From NCBI GenBank assembly GCA_022559985.1, contig JAFJTR010000047.1, positions 62,001 through 126,000 on the forward strand: DNA of 64,000 bases, written 5' to 3'. Position 1 is the first letter of the stretch; each line of letters starts with the position of its first letter. Below are positions 1 through 11,471 of this stretch, one piece after another. The translations under genes were made by a program, and so were the position numbers. Origin of the DNA: Parastagonospora avenae f. sp. tritici 18332-5 (lineage: Eukaryota; Ascomycota; Dothideomycetes; Pleosporales; Phaeosphaeriaceae). The notes under the pieces are model-generated. The model did no database searches and was not told where the DNA came from. It worked only from the letters and a program-made list of their open reading frames with translations.

Positions 1-2
1 TA

Positions 3-1172
3 CTCAGAGTGTCCGATTGGACTACCGGGGGCTCCGAAGTCCTGACATACACCACGCGACAACAGCCCCAATTAAACTTTGGGCGTGTTGTTGGCGCCTA
101 TACAGCAGATTTCCGAGCTGCTCGGGCTGATGCTGCGGCTGACTATCTGGTTCTGATCTGCTTGAACTCGGATCTGCCAGGTGATGCTGGCAAGCAGCAG
201 ACCGAGCTATGCCACGAGGCTTTGCGAGAACTCGTTCTCGAAACACGTGAGTTCTCAACGTTACTGGGCGATGTCAAATCCAATGGTATGACTACTCCCG
301 GTCTCATCCAGGAGCGTGTGCCGTTACTCAAGCTTAATGGTGAGAATGGGCTTCTGAACATAATCACTCGAGAGGCTGCCAAGATGGCGGACGACAATGG
401 CCGCACTAACGATGCCATCCTGCTTTGCCACCTCGCTGGCGAGTATGACAGCGTCATTGCTATCCTGAATCGCTCTCTTGCTGAAGCACTGTCGGTGGAG
501 CTTGGTCAAGAGCCGTTGCGCTTAGAGCCGCTGAAGCCGCGCTTGACCCCTACGGAAGCGCAGCACCAGCACCAGCACCAGCAGCAACAGCAAGTGTCTG
601 ACTCCACTAGCATCAGCATGCTCGGCACAGATGACCCGGTCGAGCTCGCTCAGAAGGTACTCGCCCTGTATGACGCGAACAGTCTGTGGTGGAGGCAGGT
701 CTCGCAATCCAATCGCGAGACTGTGGGTATCTTGTATAATCTCAACGAGATCAAGAAAATCATTGAATCTGGTGATTATCTCACTGCTCTACAAGTAAGT
801 CTTTTATCTATGATTCATTGTCGGTCCAAGCTAATTATGTCGCAGCGTCTGGAGAACGTCAACATCCTTCCTTTGCAAGCCAAAGGCAACCTCAGCGAAA
901 TCCGCAAGTCGGCGAATGCTTTTGCTGGCTACCCGCCTGAAATCGCGCGAAATATTGGCAATGTACTGCTTTGGACTATTGGCTGCTGTTCGCGGCACCG
1001 CGAACATCTCCTTGCTGGCACGTTTGTGGACCAGATGCGCAGGAACATAGCGGATTCATTGCTGCAACAGGCTAAGGACTTGATGGTGTTTGCTGGGTTG
1101 ATTAGATACAAGCTGCCGCCGAGGGTTTTCGAGACGTTGGCGAGAGAGGGACAAGATGTCGGTGCCTATTAA
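3..1172 (+). CDS. NIC96: Nucleoporin NIC96/Nup93 family, C-terminal part (5' end outside window)
   Basis: This is the carboxy-terminal part of the linker nucleoporin NIC96 (Nup93 in animals), a helical scaffold protein of the nuclear pore inner ring that anchors the Nsp1 channel complex. The reading frame is open from the first bases of the window, so the gene starts upstream; the GTG at 9 is not a start. Exons are <3..794 and 846..1172. The 51-base intron 795..845 (GTAAGT...CAG) is a multiple of three, so an uninterrupted reading wrongly adds 17 residues. The protein is alpha-helical throughout, and the stretch LLCHLAGEYDSVIAILN fits the alpha-solenoid of this family. A His/Gln tract encoded at 561-593 interrupts the solenoid. 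It converges with the ETR1 gene, 110 bases apart. The family call rests on recognition of the helical C-terminus. Confidence 0.85.
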   Translation, partial: LRVSDWTTGGSEVLTYTTRQQPQLNFGRVVGAYTADFRAARADAAADYLVLICLNSDLPGDAGKQQTELCHEALRELVLETREFSTLLGDVKSNGMTTPGLIQERVPLLKLNGENGLLNIITREAAKMADDNGRTNDAILLCHLAGEYDSVIAILNRSLAEALSVELGQEPLRLEPLKPRLTPTEAQHQHQHQQQQQVSDSTSISMLGTDDPVELAQKVLALYDANSLWWRQVSQSNRETVGILYNLNEIKKIIESGDYLTALQVSLLSMIHCRSKLIMSQRLENVNILPLQAKGNLSEIRKSANAFAGYPPEIARNIGNVLLWTIGCCSRHREHLLAGTFVDQMRRNIADSLLQQAKDLMVFAGLIRYKLPPRVFETLAREGQDVGAY

Positions 1173-1282
1173 GCGTCGGCCCACTTGGAGGGAGCATGGT
1201 GGATTGAAGTAATTGAGCAAAGCGGTATTAACGTTGGGATTTGGGATAGATACCATAACCATTAATTTCACATACGACTTGT

Positions 1283-2563
1283 TCATGTCTCACCAAACAC
1301 AAAGACGCCCTTGCCTTGCCGGTATCCTTCTAGAGTATCTTTGACTTTTGCAATCAATTCCTCACCCTTGGTCTCCCATTCCCAACTTATCTTGTCAAAG
1401 GGTGTGTCCTTGAATTCTCCCTTGCGTATCATGTCGAGCACATGGGCAACAGTCTTCTGCTTCTCTTCGGGATGCTTCTCTGCCCATCGACTGACCCAGA
1501 AGCCATGGAAATGAACGTCTTTGAAGATGAGCATAGACGCGGGGATCGCCAGAGGTTGTTTGGACATGGCGCCATATGTAACGAAATGACCAGAAGGCGA
1601 GAGCAATTTCGCCATTGCGGTCGCCGCTTTGCCATTCACACAATTCAAGGCAAGACGGATGGGTTCGCGGCCGGCATTGGTCCATTCTTTTGCTTGGTCC
1701 TTCACGCCTTGTGCTTGGAGCTCTGCATCTGTGATGACCACATCTGCGCCCAACCCTTTCAAATCCTGCTTCAGCTTGTCTTCAGCAGCCTTTTCGTCGC
1801 GGCTGCGGATGACGTTTATGCTTTTATATCCCCACTTCTTACCCAGCTGGATAGCAGCGCGTCCTACGCCAGAATTTGCACCATTTTGGATGAACCATTC
1901 GCCTTTTTTCAATGTTGTGAAGTCGCGCAGCATACGGTATGCTGTGCAAGGATTTATGCTAACTGTGCCAGCTTGAATAGCACTTATTCCTTCCCGCATC
2001 GAGTCGTCGAGCCTGACGACTTGATCTGTCGTTGCAGCAGCGTGTGTTCTCCAGGTGCCGAAGCCAGGCCCTTTCATGAAGACCCAGTCGCCCTTTTTGT
2101 AGCCCTCGCTCTTCACTTTATCACCTAGTGCTATGATCTCAGCCACACCCTCATTTCCGGCTACGGCGATTGGTTCGGCGGTCGAGAGACTGGTGGTGAA
2201 TGTGGGTTTGGAGGGATATACGCCTTGGATCTGGTTGATGTCTGCTGGGTTGATGGGGGATGCGAGGAAGCGTAGCGTCATGAGGTTGCTATGTGGAGGA
2301 GAGATGGAATGGGAATGGAGTGACAGGACAGCTGGTGGGTCGCCATATTCGGAGAATGTGAGAGCTTTGGCTTGCTCATAGCCATAGGCGGAGATGCATC
2401 GGCGTTGTGGGAGCTGCGATGTGGCGCTTGTGGTATGCGGTAGGCGACGGAGACATGTTCGAGCAAGGCTGAGGGCTGGGGACAATACTGCGGAAGCCAT
2501 AACGAGCTTCTCGGAGTTGGAGAGCACGAGAGTGTTGGACTGTAGTGCTTTGGGTGCCACCAT
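1283..2563 (-). CDS. ETR1: Mitochondrial enoyl-[acyl-carrier-protein] reductase (2-enoyl thioester reductase, Etr1/MECR)
   Basis: NADPH-dependent trans-2-enoyl thioester reductase, the last step of the mitochondrial type II fatty acid synthesis cycle that supplies octanoate for lipoic acid. It is a single exon of 426 aa in the zinc-free MDR (medium-chain dehydrogenase) family. The first ~60 residues are Arg/Ser/Ala-rich without acidic residues, typical of a mitochondrial presequence. The motif NPADINQIQGVYPS carries the catalytic Tyr (Y116 here), and GANSGVGRAAIQLGKKWG is the Rossmann-type NADPH loop. Two starts are possible: the ATG at 2563 (in CCACCATGG context on the plus strand) and an in-frame ATG at 2500 that still leaves a presequence. 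The long plus-strand ORF over 1442-2128 is an antisense shadow. Confidence 0.93.
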   Translation of the reverse strand: MVAPKALQSNTLVLSNSEKLVMASAVLSPALSLARTCLRRLPHTTSATSQLPQRRCISAYGYEQAKALTFSEYGDPPAVLSLHSHSISPPHSNLMTLRFLASPINPADINQIQGVYPSKPTFTTSLSTAEPIAVAGNEGVAEIIALGDKVKSEGYKKGDWVFMKGPGFGTWRTHAAATTDQVVRLDDSMREGISAIQAGTVSINPCTAYRMLRDFTTLKKGEWFIQNGANSGVGRAAIQLGKKWGYKSINVIRSRDEKAAEDKLKQDLKGLGADVVITDAELQAQGVKDQAKEWTNAGREPIRLALNCVNGKAATAMAKLLSPSGHFVTYGAMSKQPLAIPASMLIFKDVHFHGFWVSRWAEKHPEEKQKTVAHVLDMIRKGEFKDTPFDKISWEWETKGEELIAKVKDTLEGYRQGKGVFVFGET

Positions 2564-3595
2564 GGTACTATAGAATTTCTAGAAGCGCAAACTATGACGT
2601 GAGAGCGGAGCCGAGGTTTGGCGGAGCACCTTTTAGGCGACTCGGACCATGATATCGATTGAAGACACGCAAGTGACGATATATTCATAGCATTGTATGT
2701 ACCAGGACACAATTGTGCAACTACGAAAAAAAATTGCAGACGAGTGATGCTGCAAAGAAAAACTTGCTCAGATCAAAGGGTGACTTTAGTCGCGAGAGTC
2801 ACAGTCGTACCACGTTCCATGGTCCACGGATGACTGTGTGCCCATTGGTATAAAATATTGACTATTCTCATGACCTCTTTGCTTTGGATTGGTGCGTAGT
2901 TCCGCTGGTGCAGAAGAGGGCTATTCAGCTTACTAGACGCAGGGACGAGACGGAGCGTGGGGTCGTGCCGGTGGTGTTGGATGGAGTGATGCAGAGAGGT
3001 TCTGGCGCGCGGTGGTCTGACCCCACCTCAAGTGGACCACGGAGCTTTCTTTTTTGAGCATCCCACGTCATGCCGCAGCGGTCTTGAGCAACAGCTTCAA
3101 CAAACCAGGGCCACGCTTATCGTGAGTCTGCAACAGCCATATAAGCAGGCTCCCATGCTACATGTTGCTGCTGCCACAAGAGATCGCATCGGCGCACCTG
3201 ACTCTGACTCGCCGGAATCTATCCACATCCACTAACTGCACATTCCCATTGGCAAGAGCTACCCCACCACCTGCAGCTCACTCAACACAGGGCCCGCTCG
3301 GCGTACTTTTCTGCTGAACACGACCGAATACCCACCCTGACCTCATACCTTATCCACCGCCTGCGAAGATATCCAGGACACACTGAGAGACGCTACCTAC
3401 CGGACCCGACACCGTCTTATCCTCAGCCTGTCGTGCGTCCACAAACAACAACACGCAAAACCCACCCTCATAAAATCGAGCCGCCGCCTCAACAGCCAGT
3501 AGCTCTGAGTGAAGGCTGAAGCACTCCACGTACTTCTGACGTTCCAATTTCACCCTAATACCCAGCTGAAAACATCCAGCTCTATCCAACACACC
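2564..3595. promoter_or_regulatory. Divergent intergenic region, ETR1 / phosphofructokinase
   Basis: About 1.03 kb without a credible gene, shared between the minus-strand ETR1 start and the plus-strand PFK start. It holds a TATA-like TATAAAATA near 2850, an imperfect inverted repeat GTGGTC...GACCAC around 3012-3042, and a C-rich leader (about 3240-3595) just before the PFK ATG, as is common for highly expressed fungal glycolytic genes. The small ORFs here have no recognisable product. Confidence 0.5.
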
Positions 3596-6082
3596 ATGGC
3601 GCCCACCCAAGTCCCACCGCCTCTCGAAGGCAAGAAGCGCAGAATCGGCGTCATGACCAGCGGAGGAGACGCCCCAGGCATGAACGGCGCCGTGCGAGCC
3701 GTCGTCCGCATGGCCATCCACAACAACTGCGAGGCATACGCCATCTACGAGGGCTACGACGGGCTCGTCAAGGGCGGCGACATGATCAAGGAGATGACCT
3801 GGGACGATGTGCGCGGCTTCCTGTCCGAGGGAGGCACGCTCATTGGCACCGCCAGATGCATGGAGTTCATGCAGCGCGATGGGCGCCGGACGGCCGCGAA
3901 GAACATGATCATCAAGGGCATCGATGCGCTGATCATCTGCGGCGGTGACGGCTCCCTCACAGGTGCAGACAAGTTCCGCGCCGAGTGGCCAGAGCTACTG
4001 AAAGAGCTGGTTGAGAAGAAGGAGCTCACCGCCGAGCAAATTGAGCCTTTCAAGCACCTGAACATTGTTGGCCTGGTCGGCTCCATCGACAACGATCTCT
4101 CAATGACCGACGCGACCATTGGCTGCTACACATCCCTCGGCCGCATCTGCGAAGCCATTGACTCAGTAGACACCACAGCTGTCAGCCATCAACGTGCTTT
4201 CGTTATCGAAGTCATGGGCCGGCACTGTGGTTGGCTAGCACTGAGCTCTGGAGTCGCAACCGGCGCCGACTTCGTCTTCACACCCGAAAACCCGCCCGAC
4301 GAGGGCTGGCAGGCCGACATGTGTCGGCAGATCAAGAAGCACAGAGACATGGGCAAGCGTAAAACAATTGTCGTTGTCGCTGAGGGCGCCATCGATCGCC
4401 AGCTGAACAAGATCACATCGCAACAAGTCAAGGACATCCTCTCCAACGAGGCCCATCTCGATACGCGCATCACCACCCTGGGTCACGTCCAGCGTGGAGG
4501 CACACCCTGCGCCTACGACCGCATGCTTTCAACGCTTCAAGGCTCTGAGGCTGTCAAGGCTGTGCTTGAGGCAACCCCAGATACTCCCAGCCCAGTTATT
4601 TGTATGCAGGAGAACAAAATTGTTCGACGGCCACTGCTCGAGGCCGTGGCTCAAACCAAGGAAGTGGCTGTTGCGATTGAAAACAAAGACTTCCACAGGG
4701 CCATGCAGCTCCGCGATACCGAATTTGAGGAGCAGTACAGGTCGTATCAAATCACGACTGCAGCTGACCAGCCCGAGCTGCTCCTCCCAGAGAACAAGCG
4801 CATGCGTGTAGGTATCATACATGTCGGAGCACCTGCAGGTGGAATGAACGCTGCTACACGAGCAGCAGTGGCGTACTGCATAGCTCGCGGTCACACACCA
4901 GTTGCGCTTCACAATGGCTTCCCCGGCATCATCCGTCATCACTCCGACAAGCCGCTCGGTGCAGTTCGCGAGATCAAATGGATAGACGCCGAGACATGGG
5001 CATCCAAGGGCGGATCTGAGATTGGAACCAACCGTGGTCTCCCTAGTGAGGACCTCGAGACTGTGGCTTTTGTCTTCCGGACGTACAACATTCAATCTCT
5101 GTTTGTGGTTGGAGGATTCGAAGCCTTCACTGCTGTTTCAGAGCTGCGAAAGTCGCGCGAGTACTACAAGTCCTTTAAAATTCCCATGGTAAGCTCCCCA
5201 CTCCATATACGAAGGCGGAAAAGGCTGTATCCATCATGCCATAGCCAATGAGCCACTCCATGTCGCACAGCGCAATGAGCTGACGGTTTCTAGGTTGTCA
5301 TACCCGCTACAATCTCCAACAACGTCCCAGGAACTGAGTATTCTATTGGTTCCGACACTTGCCTCAACGCCCTCATCCAGTACTGCGACGCCTGTCGTCA
5401 GTCAGCGTCCGCTTCCCGTCGCCGAGTGTTCGTTATCGAAACACAGGGTGGCGAGTCGGGCTATATTGCAACCGTCGCTGGTCTCAGCATCGGCGCTTTA
5501 GCTGTCTACACCCCCGAGGAAGGCATCAACATCAAGATGCTAGATCGTGACATTGACCATCTTCGGGAAGTGTTCGGAAGGGACATGGGTCATTCCCGAT
5601 CAGGAAAGGTAATCTTGGTGAACGAAAAGGCATCGAAGACCTACTCTGTACAAATCATTGCCGATATGATTGCAGAGGCCGGTAAGGGCAAGTTCGAATC
5701 TCGTCACGGTGTTCCAGGTCATTTCCAGCAAGGAACGACTCCCTCGCCCATGGACCGTGTCCGAGCAGTGAGGTTTGCTACCAAGGCTATGCAACATCTA
5801 GAGCAATACGCCGGTCTGGAGCCAGATGAGTGTGAAGACGACCCGCTGTCAGTGAGTGTCATCGGCATCAAGGGCTCAAAGCTCCTCTTTTCCCCGATGG
5901 AGGTTGTCGAGAAGAAGGAGACCGAGTGGCATCGTCGCCGACCAAAGCATGAGTTCTGGATGGCTCTGAAGGAGACTGTAGATACCCTCAGTGGCAGACC
6001 TCAGGCCCCGGCGAACCCAACGGACATTGACACCTTGTCTGGACGACCGAGGGGGGCGACAGTCACTGTTTCACACAAGTGA
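3596..6082 (+). CDS. PFK1: ATP-dependent 6-phosphofructokinase (eukaryotic fused type)
   Basis: Converts fructose 6-phosphate to fructose 1,6-bisphosphate, the committed cytosolic step of glycolysis. Exons are 3596..5188 and 5294..6082 with a 105-base intron (GTAAGC...TAG). The product is 793 aa, the size expected of the fused two-domain fungal enzyme. The N-terminal catalytic half has the ATP loop TSGGDAPGMN (21-30), GGDGS (116-120) and GSIDND with the catalytic Asp (162-167). The C-terminal regulatory half starts near residue 400 with the degenerate repeat GAPAGGMNAATRA. The ATG at 3596 (CACCATGG) is the first start giving the canonical N-terminus; the open frame continues upstream only from a GTG. 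It converges with a minus-strand SDR gene 78 bases downstream. Confidence 0.97.
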
Positions 6083-6160
6083 TTCAGACGCTGCGATGGA
6101 TAAGGCGTTGAAGGCATCAGCGATACCTTCTGACGACCATGTGTATATTCTAAACTTTTC

Positions 6161-7422
6161 CTACTCTTCCTGATGCATACTCAGACTCTGATCATTCCAA
6201 TTCAAAAATTTGCCGCTTAGGCCTTTAACCTGATCTCCACTTGCAGCAGCTAATTTTGCAATGACATGACCAGGTTGCTCTGGTCGCAGCAATCCGCCAC
6301 CAGTCTTTAACCCAGCAAATTTGGTGCGGTCTTCATCGCTCATGCGTTCATGATGCACTTCACGAATCTCACGCTGCATCTCCGTGTCGACTACGCCGGG
6401 GCGGACAGAGACGGTGGTAACAGAGGGCTCTTCGACGCTAAGGGTTAAAGCGAGATGGTTCAAGACGGCCTTGCCGGCGCCATAAGCACCCCAGCCTTGA
6501 TAAGCCGAAATGGAGGCACCAGAGGAGGTAAGGATGATGCGGCCATTTGTTGCTCGGAGAGCAGGGAGCGAAGCTTGGACCTGTATGTGTTAGCAACAGG
6601 TTCAACTCAAGCTAGATGCAGAATGCCAGCCCTCGTAGCTCAGTGTGGTATAGACGCTCAAAGTGACCAAGGTCCTCGAAAGGTCTCCAGACCTCAAAGA
6701 ATCCGACAACGCAAGCGTGCTACATCAAAGACTTGGTGTAGATGGTACACCCCTGGAAGGTACATACAGAGTGAAAGGTGGGCTTACCAGTCCAACAGCG
6801 CTAAACACATTGACATCAAACGCACTTTTCCACTCCTCTGCAGTACTGTCTGCAACCTAAACACTTGTCATTACACGCTGCACTCTCACCTTGCCGGATA
6901 ACAACCAACCTTCTTGACAGGATCAAGCCCGCCATGATTCACAATCAATGCGTCCAGGCGTCCCCATCGTCCCATGGCCAGTTCGACCGCCTTCCTGGGC
7001 AAGGAGGAATCGGCCAAGTCACCAGCTAGTACCTCAACTTGCTCAGAGCCATACTGATAGTGTAGTTGGTCGAGTGCGGAGTGGGTCCGCGAGATGAGGA
7101 CGAGCTTGTGCGAGTGCGAGAGGAGGTAGTGTGCGGTAGCTAGGCCGATGCCTGAACAATGTTGGGTCAGAATGAATGGAAATTGAGATAGGAGACCCGC
7201 TTGGCATCTTGAGATGTGGTGCGATAAAAGTTTGGGATACAAGATTTAGAGCACGTGTTGCCTGCCCCAGAGACGGTCTTCTGGACCAAGACCCTTGGGT
7301 GGAAATTGAGTCGTGACATGGAGGAGAACAAGCCACGTATATGATCTAGATAGGACATGTGACAGATACTCACCTCTCGATGCACCAGTCAGTATCACAA
7401 CCATTTCTTTTGCTTCGCTCAT
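6161..7422 (-). CDS. Short-chain dehydrogenase/reductase, IRC24/benzil-reductase-like
   Basis: Classical-type SDR of 259 aa, NAD(P)H-dependent, probably cytosolic. Exons in transcription order are 7422..7374, 7151..6910, 6856..6788 and 6580..6161; introns are 222, 53 and 207 bases, all GT-AG. Seen in the protein: the cofactor loop TGASRGIG at residues 12-19 (split by intron 1), NHGG for the usual NNAG, the catalytic Ser in ILTSSGAS, YGAGK as the YxxxK motif, and SVRPGVVDTEM after the active site. These features and the size resemble yeast IRC24/YIR036C carbonyl reductases. The substrate cannot be told from sequence. Confidence in the SDR call is high; the orthology is inference. Confidence 0.9.
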
Positions 7423-7766
7423 CTTGAACTCTAATATGTGTATGCGTGATGGAGCGCGGAAGCTGATTGATCGACGCGATGTTGAAGGCAGTATGCGTCA
7501 TATTAGTCATCAAATGGACCCACAGCGGCATCAAAACCAAGCAAGAGGACATGAGGTTGACATTGCAGTATGAACAATGCATTACGAATTTAGAAAAGGC
7601 AAAAGAGGTATCTCGAGAAATCATCCAGCCCTAGCCACAACTCCAGCAACATCAAATGGTTTCCAACAGTCGATGTGAAGACCAAGCACAGTACCTGCCC
7701 AGAACCCAAACTCCTTCATGACCTCGTTATATGTCGTCACATCTCAAGTCATGTACATGGAAGCTT
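7423..7766. other. Intergenic region between SDR start and NDC80 stop
   Basis: 344 bases upstream of the SDR start and downstream of the NDC80 stop. It must hold the SDR promoter and the NDC80 3' UTR. I see no conserved ORF and no clear TATA box. Confidence 0.4.
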
Positions 7767-10160
7767 CTACGACTCGTCGGCCATTTCCTCTTCTTCACCC
7801 TGGGCAAGCAGGTCTTGCTCTTCGCAGCTGCGCTCGACCTCATCGGCGATGAACTGCTCGTAGTCTTCGAGGTTCTTCTGAACATGAAGCTTGAAGCGCA
7901 CAATGTCATCGAGCATGCGCTCGATTTCCGTGTGCAACTCCTCACGGAGCGCATTGGCACGAAGCTGCAGCTGTTCATATCTATACAGAGTTAGTTTTCG
8001 GTATGCAAGAATATCGAAGGGGAAAAGCTTACTCAATGTTGACAGCCATTTCACGTTGTACCATGAGCTGGACAGACTCGCCAAGACCGCTGCGCATACG
8101 ACCCAGCTCCTTCTCCATGCGCTCAATCTGTGCATCAGACTGGGACTTTTGCGTGTTGGTGATCTCGCGAAGCTTCTCCAACTCCTCTTCAGCCTGGGCA
8201 ACTCGGTGACCCAGAGCTTCAACTTCGGCTTGTTTGTCGTCCATGGCTTCTTTGATCTTATCGAGGAGGTCGTGGTTATTCATGTCTGCTTCCAATGCCG
8301 CGTTTCTCCGCTCTGCAATCTCTTTGCGAAGAGTCAAGATATTGCTCTTCACCGTACCTCGGAGGTCTAGGTTTAGGAGATGATGTGGCGAGTAGCCGGT
8401 GCCCGAATCATGAAGCAAGCGATCCGAAGAATCTTGTGATGAGCCGCCCATTTGGGATCCAGAGAAGTTGGGTGTGTCGGTGATAGTCAAGACCAACTCA
8501 TATTCCTGGTTCTTTGCATTTACTGCAGTCGAAGGGATAACACCAATCTGGTACCCAAGGTTGTTGTAACGTTCGATGGTCTGTTCAAGCTCATCCAGTT
8601 TCCGGGACGCTCCAAGCTCCTTTTCAGCAACACGCTTCTTAGACTCCTCTAGTCTTGTTGATGTCGCCTGCAAAGCAGTATCCAAACGGTCCTTCTCATT
8701 TGCCATGCGGTCAATATCCGCAATGGTCATGCCACGACCGTCGATGATGGCTTGGAGCTCTTGTTGCTCCTTCTCCGATGCCTCGAGCTCTGCCTCGATT
8801 TCTTCAATCGACTTCTCGAGGAACTGGCAGCGGTCATTATACTTCTTCACTTTTGCGTCCATGGAGTTGTTGTAGTTTTCGAATTTGACGCGGTCTTCCT
8901 CGAGAATGCGAATCTGCTCTTCTAGCTTCTGGATCCTGGGCCCTGATTTGCCGAGCTCTTCAATCTGGTCCTGGAGGTACTTGTGCTCAGCCTCAAGCAG
9001 CTTCACTTGCTCATGATGCTGCGCATTCGCAGCGTCGAACTTGGTAGCCATGGCATTGACATGCGGCTGAATCAGCCGTGCTTGTACTTCCTCGTCGTTC
9101 TCGTCTTCATCGCCATCTTCTGCCGACAACCATGTGCTATATGCGTCTGACAAGAAGTCGAAGATGATGCGGTCCCCAGACACGTCGTACCCCGCCTCGA
9201 AGCAGGCATCATCATAGGTTCCGGCTTCGTACGCTTGCATGAGACGCGCGAGCTGCATCATCCAGTGCAAAAGACCGAGGAAAGTGGACCAGTTGTTGCC
9301 GCCGACAGCCGCGATTTGCGATTTCATGATGGACTTTTCGAAGGGGTAGCGCATCTGCTTTAGCAACACGGGCACTTCCTGGTCGATAGACTTTTGGAAG
9401 CGGTAGCTGGGGTCGATGCGGTTGTACAACCACTGGAACATGCAGTTGAAATCCTTCTGGGTTGGCGATGTCATGGCCTTGTTGGAAAGCACATGCTTTG
9501 ACTCCATCTCGAAGTTGTTGTGGGTCAAGAACTCAAGGAGTTCTTGGGCCATCTGAGCTCGTGTCCCAGCAACCTTGAGTTGTCGTGGATCGGTAGGAGG
9601 TTGCGCTGGCATTGGCGCTTGCTGGAAGAAGGACTGTTTAATTCCTGTCGACCCGGAGCCATGGGAAGTGCGCGCCTTGAACACACTGCTGCGGCGCTGG
9701 GCACTCTGTTCGAAGTTGGGGCCGGACGATAGCGGTGCAGGTGTCTGGAAGACGGACGCGCCAGGCGCAAAGCTCTTCCTGCCGCTGCTGGCGCCAAAGA
9801 CATTGCTGGTCGAGTTGCGGTGGACGGATTGGAATCCCTCTGCGAGATTTGTGCCAGATGAAGAGCGGTGGAAGATGGGCTGGCTCGGTCGACCGGGCGC
9901 AAGCGACATGCGCGATCCGGACTGCGAGCGCGCGAGGTTGGGAGGAAATTGCGACGAGGGCTGATTCATGTTCGAGGCGGAGCTTGTGCGCTTCATTGCG
10001 GACGACGGCATGGGGATTGCCGACGAGTTGTTGTTCACGGGTGCTAATGTCTGCGTGCGCGGTCAGAAAGTGCGCCGGGAAGTTGCGACGAGATGGGAAG
10101 CTGCGAGGGAGAAGAACTCACCTGGCGGCGGACCGAGAACATGCCCGACTCTTGGGCCAT
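7767..10160 (-). CDS. NDC80: Kinetochore protein NDC80 (HEC1)
   Basis: Microtubule-binding subunit of the NDC80 complex at the outer kinetochore. Exons are 10160..10122, 10050..8033 and 7980..7767, giving 756 aa. The first exon has only 13 codons (MAQESGMFSVRRQ) and joins in frame at 10050, where the CAG acceptor gives TLAPV; a TAG acceptor a few bases downstream would break the frame. Residues 1-130 are the basic Ser/Arg/Pro-rich tail, the usual Aurora B/Ipl1 target region. A calponin-homology-type domain follows (~135-270, with FLTHNNFEM, FNCMFQWLYNRIDPSY and NNWSTFLGLLHWM), then long coiled coils to the C-terminus with the usual loop near residue 500. The end is very acidic. It lies about 660 bases downstream of another minus-strand gene. 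Confidence 0.95.
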
Positions 10161-10826
10161 GGCTGTGCTGTCTTGTCGCGATGCTACTCGGAGCGCAGTA
10201 CTGTTGTTTCGTTGTTCCAAAAAGAATTAATACTGTCGTGTTCAGAGGATGCGATGCGGTAGGGTTGAGCCGGTATTGTGTTGATGCGCCGGCCGCGGCG
10301 TGTTTGTTGTTGTGCTTGGGGCTCTCCCGCCCTAGCCCCCCATAGCAACGCGCTAACTCACAGCCATACCCCACCCTCATTGGTCCTGCCACGTTGGCCC
10401 TGTTTACAGCAGTAAGTACTAATAGATAATGTCAACGTGGACATGAACAAAAGAATAGATATTTGCAATGTCTGGCAGCAACAGAGTCGCCTGAATATAC
10501 ACAAAATAAGAAGACGCTTGCTAGCATCCCATGTGGAGCAGGACGTCGTGGAGAAGCCGCCGTCACTCCTTCACTTGGTCCCCCAGCCAGCCCATGCAAC
10601 TCGTTGTCTCTTGTCTAGGTACGCTCCCGCCATCGTGTGTCCTCCACTGTTCTGCCTTCGACTGGGGTATCGTGTGCAATGCTATGCAAGCCAAATCAAA
10701 ATCCCCAATCTTAAACTCCCAAACCAGTCGTCCAGAAACGAAGAATCGACCAGTGTCATAAATGTCAAGGCCCGTCAGAAATGCATCGTGATTATTATAC
10801 CCCATCTGTACCCGCGTTGAAACGTA
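10161..10826. promoter_or_regulatory. NDC80 promoter and 3' flank of the next minus-strand gene
   Basis: About 670 bases holding the NDC80 promoter and the 3' UTR of the Ser/Pro-rich gene. The small ORFs on both strands lack any recognisable protein character. Confidence 0.4.
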
Positions 10827-11471
10827 TCAGCCTATGTTCTTGAACATGTCGTCGGCGCCCAGGCTGAGCGAGTCTTCGCTGACCCCGAACGACTTGAGCT
10901 CTGGAAGGGCTGGCGGCGGCGGGCCCTTCTTCTTGGGTGGCTGCACGGGCTGCACGGGCTGCGCAGGCTGTGAGACTGTGCGAGCGCTGGAAGCGGGTCT
11001 CGTGTTCTCGATGCCCTCGGGCACTGAGCCGATCGTCTTCTTCTTGCCAAACCAGCTGCTGCTCTTTCTTCGCGACAGCGTCGGCGCTTGGCTGTTGATG
11101 GTAGCCGGCGAGCCTGGCCTGTCCGACTTTAAGCTGTCGTTGGACGGGATGGAGCGGAGGCCCAGGAACTTTCGCACTGAGGACGGTCGTCTCTGCGGAC
11201 TCGTGGGAGACAGGGTGCTGCTGGCCGCGTCGCTGGACCGAGGCTGCAGCTGCTCTGCTCCCGCCGACTCCCCATTGCCATTTGTTCCCTCGGCCCTGTG
11301 TGGAAAGACTGCCGACTGCGGCGTGGGATGCGAGGACAGCGGGCCCTTTCCAGGTGTGGGCGGACGAGGACTCTCGGGCGGCGAATCGGGCGGCGCGGGA
11401 ATCGACGTGCCCTCTGTGAGAGAGAAGTTGATGGGCGTCAGCGTCAACGGCTTGTACTTGTTGCCCGCCAT
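10827..11471 (-). CDS. Ser/Pro-rich fungal protein of unknown function
   Basis: Single-exon ORF of 214 aa from the ATG at 11471 (MAGNKYKPLTLTPINFSL). The frame stays open upstream to a possible ATG at 11549, which would add 26 residues; the 11471 start is preferred because the conserved-looking segment begins there. I do not recognise a family. The protein is predicted disordered: a Pro/Ser segment at ~20-90, a basic patch with VRKFLGLRS and SRRKSSSWFGKKK at ~100-155, a Gln/Pro/Val repeat (QPAQPVQPVQPPKKK), and a short acidic/hydrophobic end DDMFKNIG. The ends look more constrained than the middle, as in a scaffold or adaptor carrying short linear motifs. There is no signal peptide and no TM segment. 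Confidence 0.65.
   Translation of the reverse strand: MAGNKYKPLTLTPINFSLTEGTSIPAPPDSPPESPRPPTPGKGPLSSHPTPQSAVFPHRAEGTNGNGESAGAEQLQPRSSDAASSTLSPTSPQRRPSSVRKFLGLRSIPSNDSLKSDRPGSPATINSQAPTLSRRKSSSWFGKKKTIGSVPEGIENTRPASSARTVSQPAQPVQPVQPPKKKGPPPPALPELKSFGVSEDSLSLGADDMFKNIG

Noticed and set aside
1442..2128. 228-codon plus-strand ORF opposite ETR1
   Set aside because: Antisense of a clear MDR-family gene; Cys/Phe-rich with no domain.
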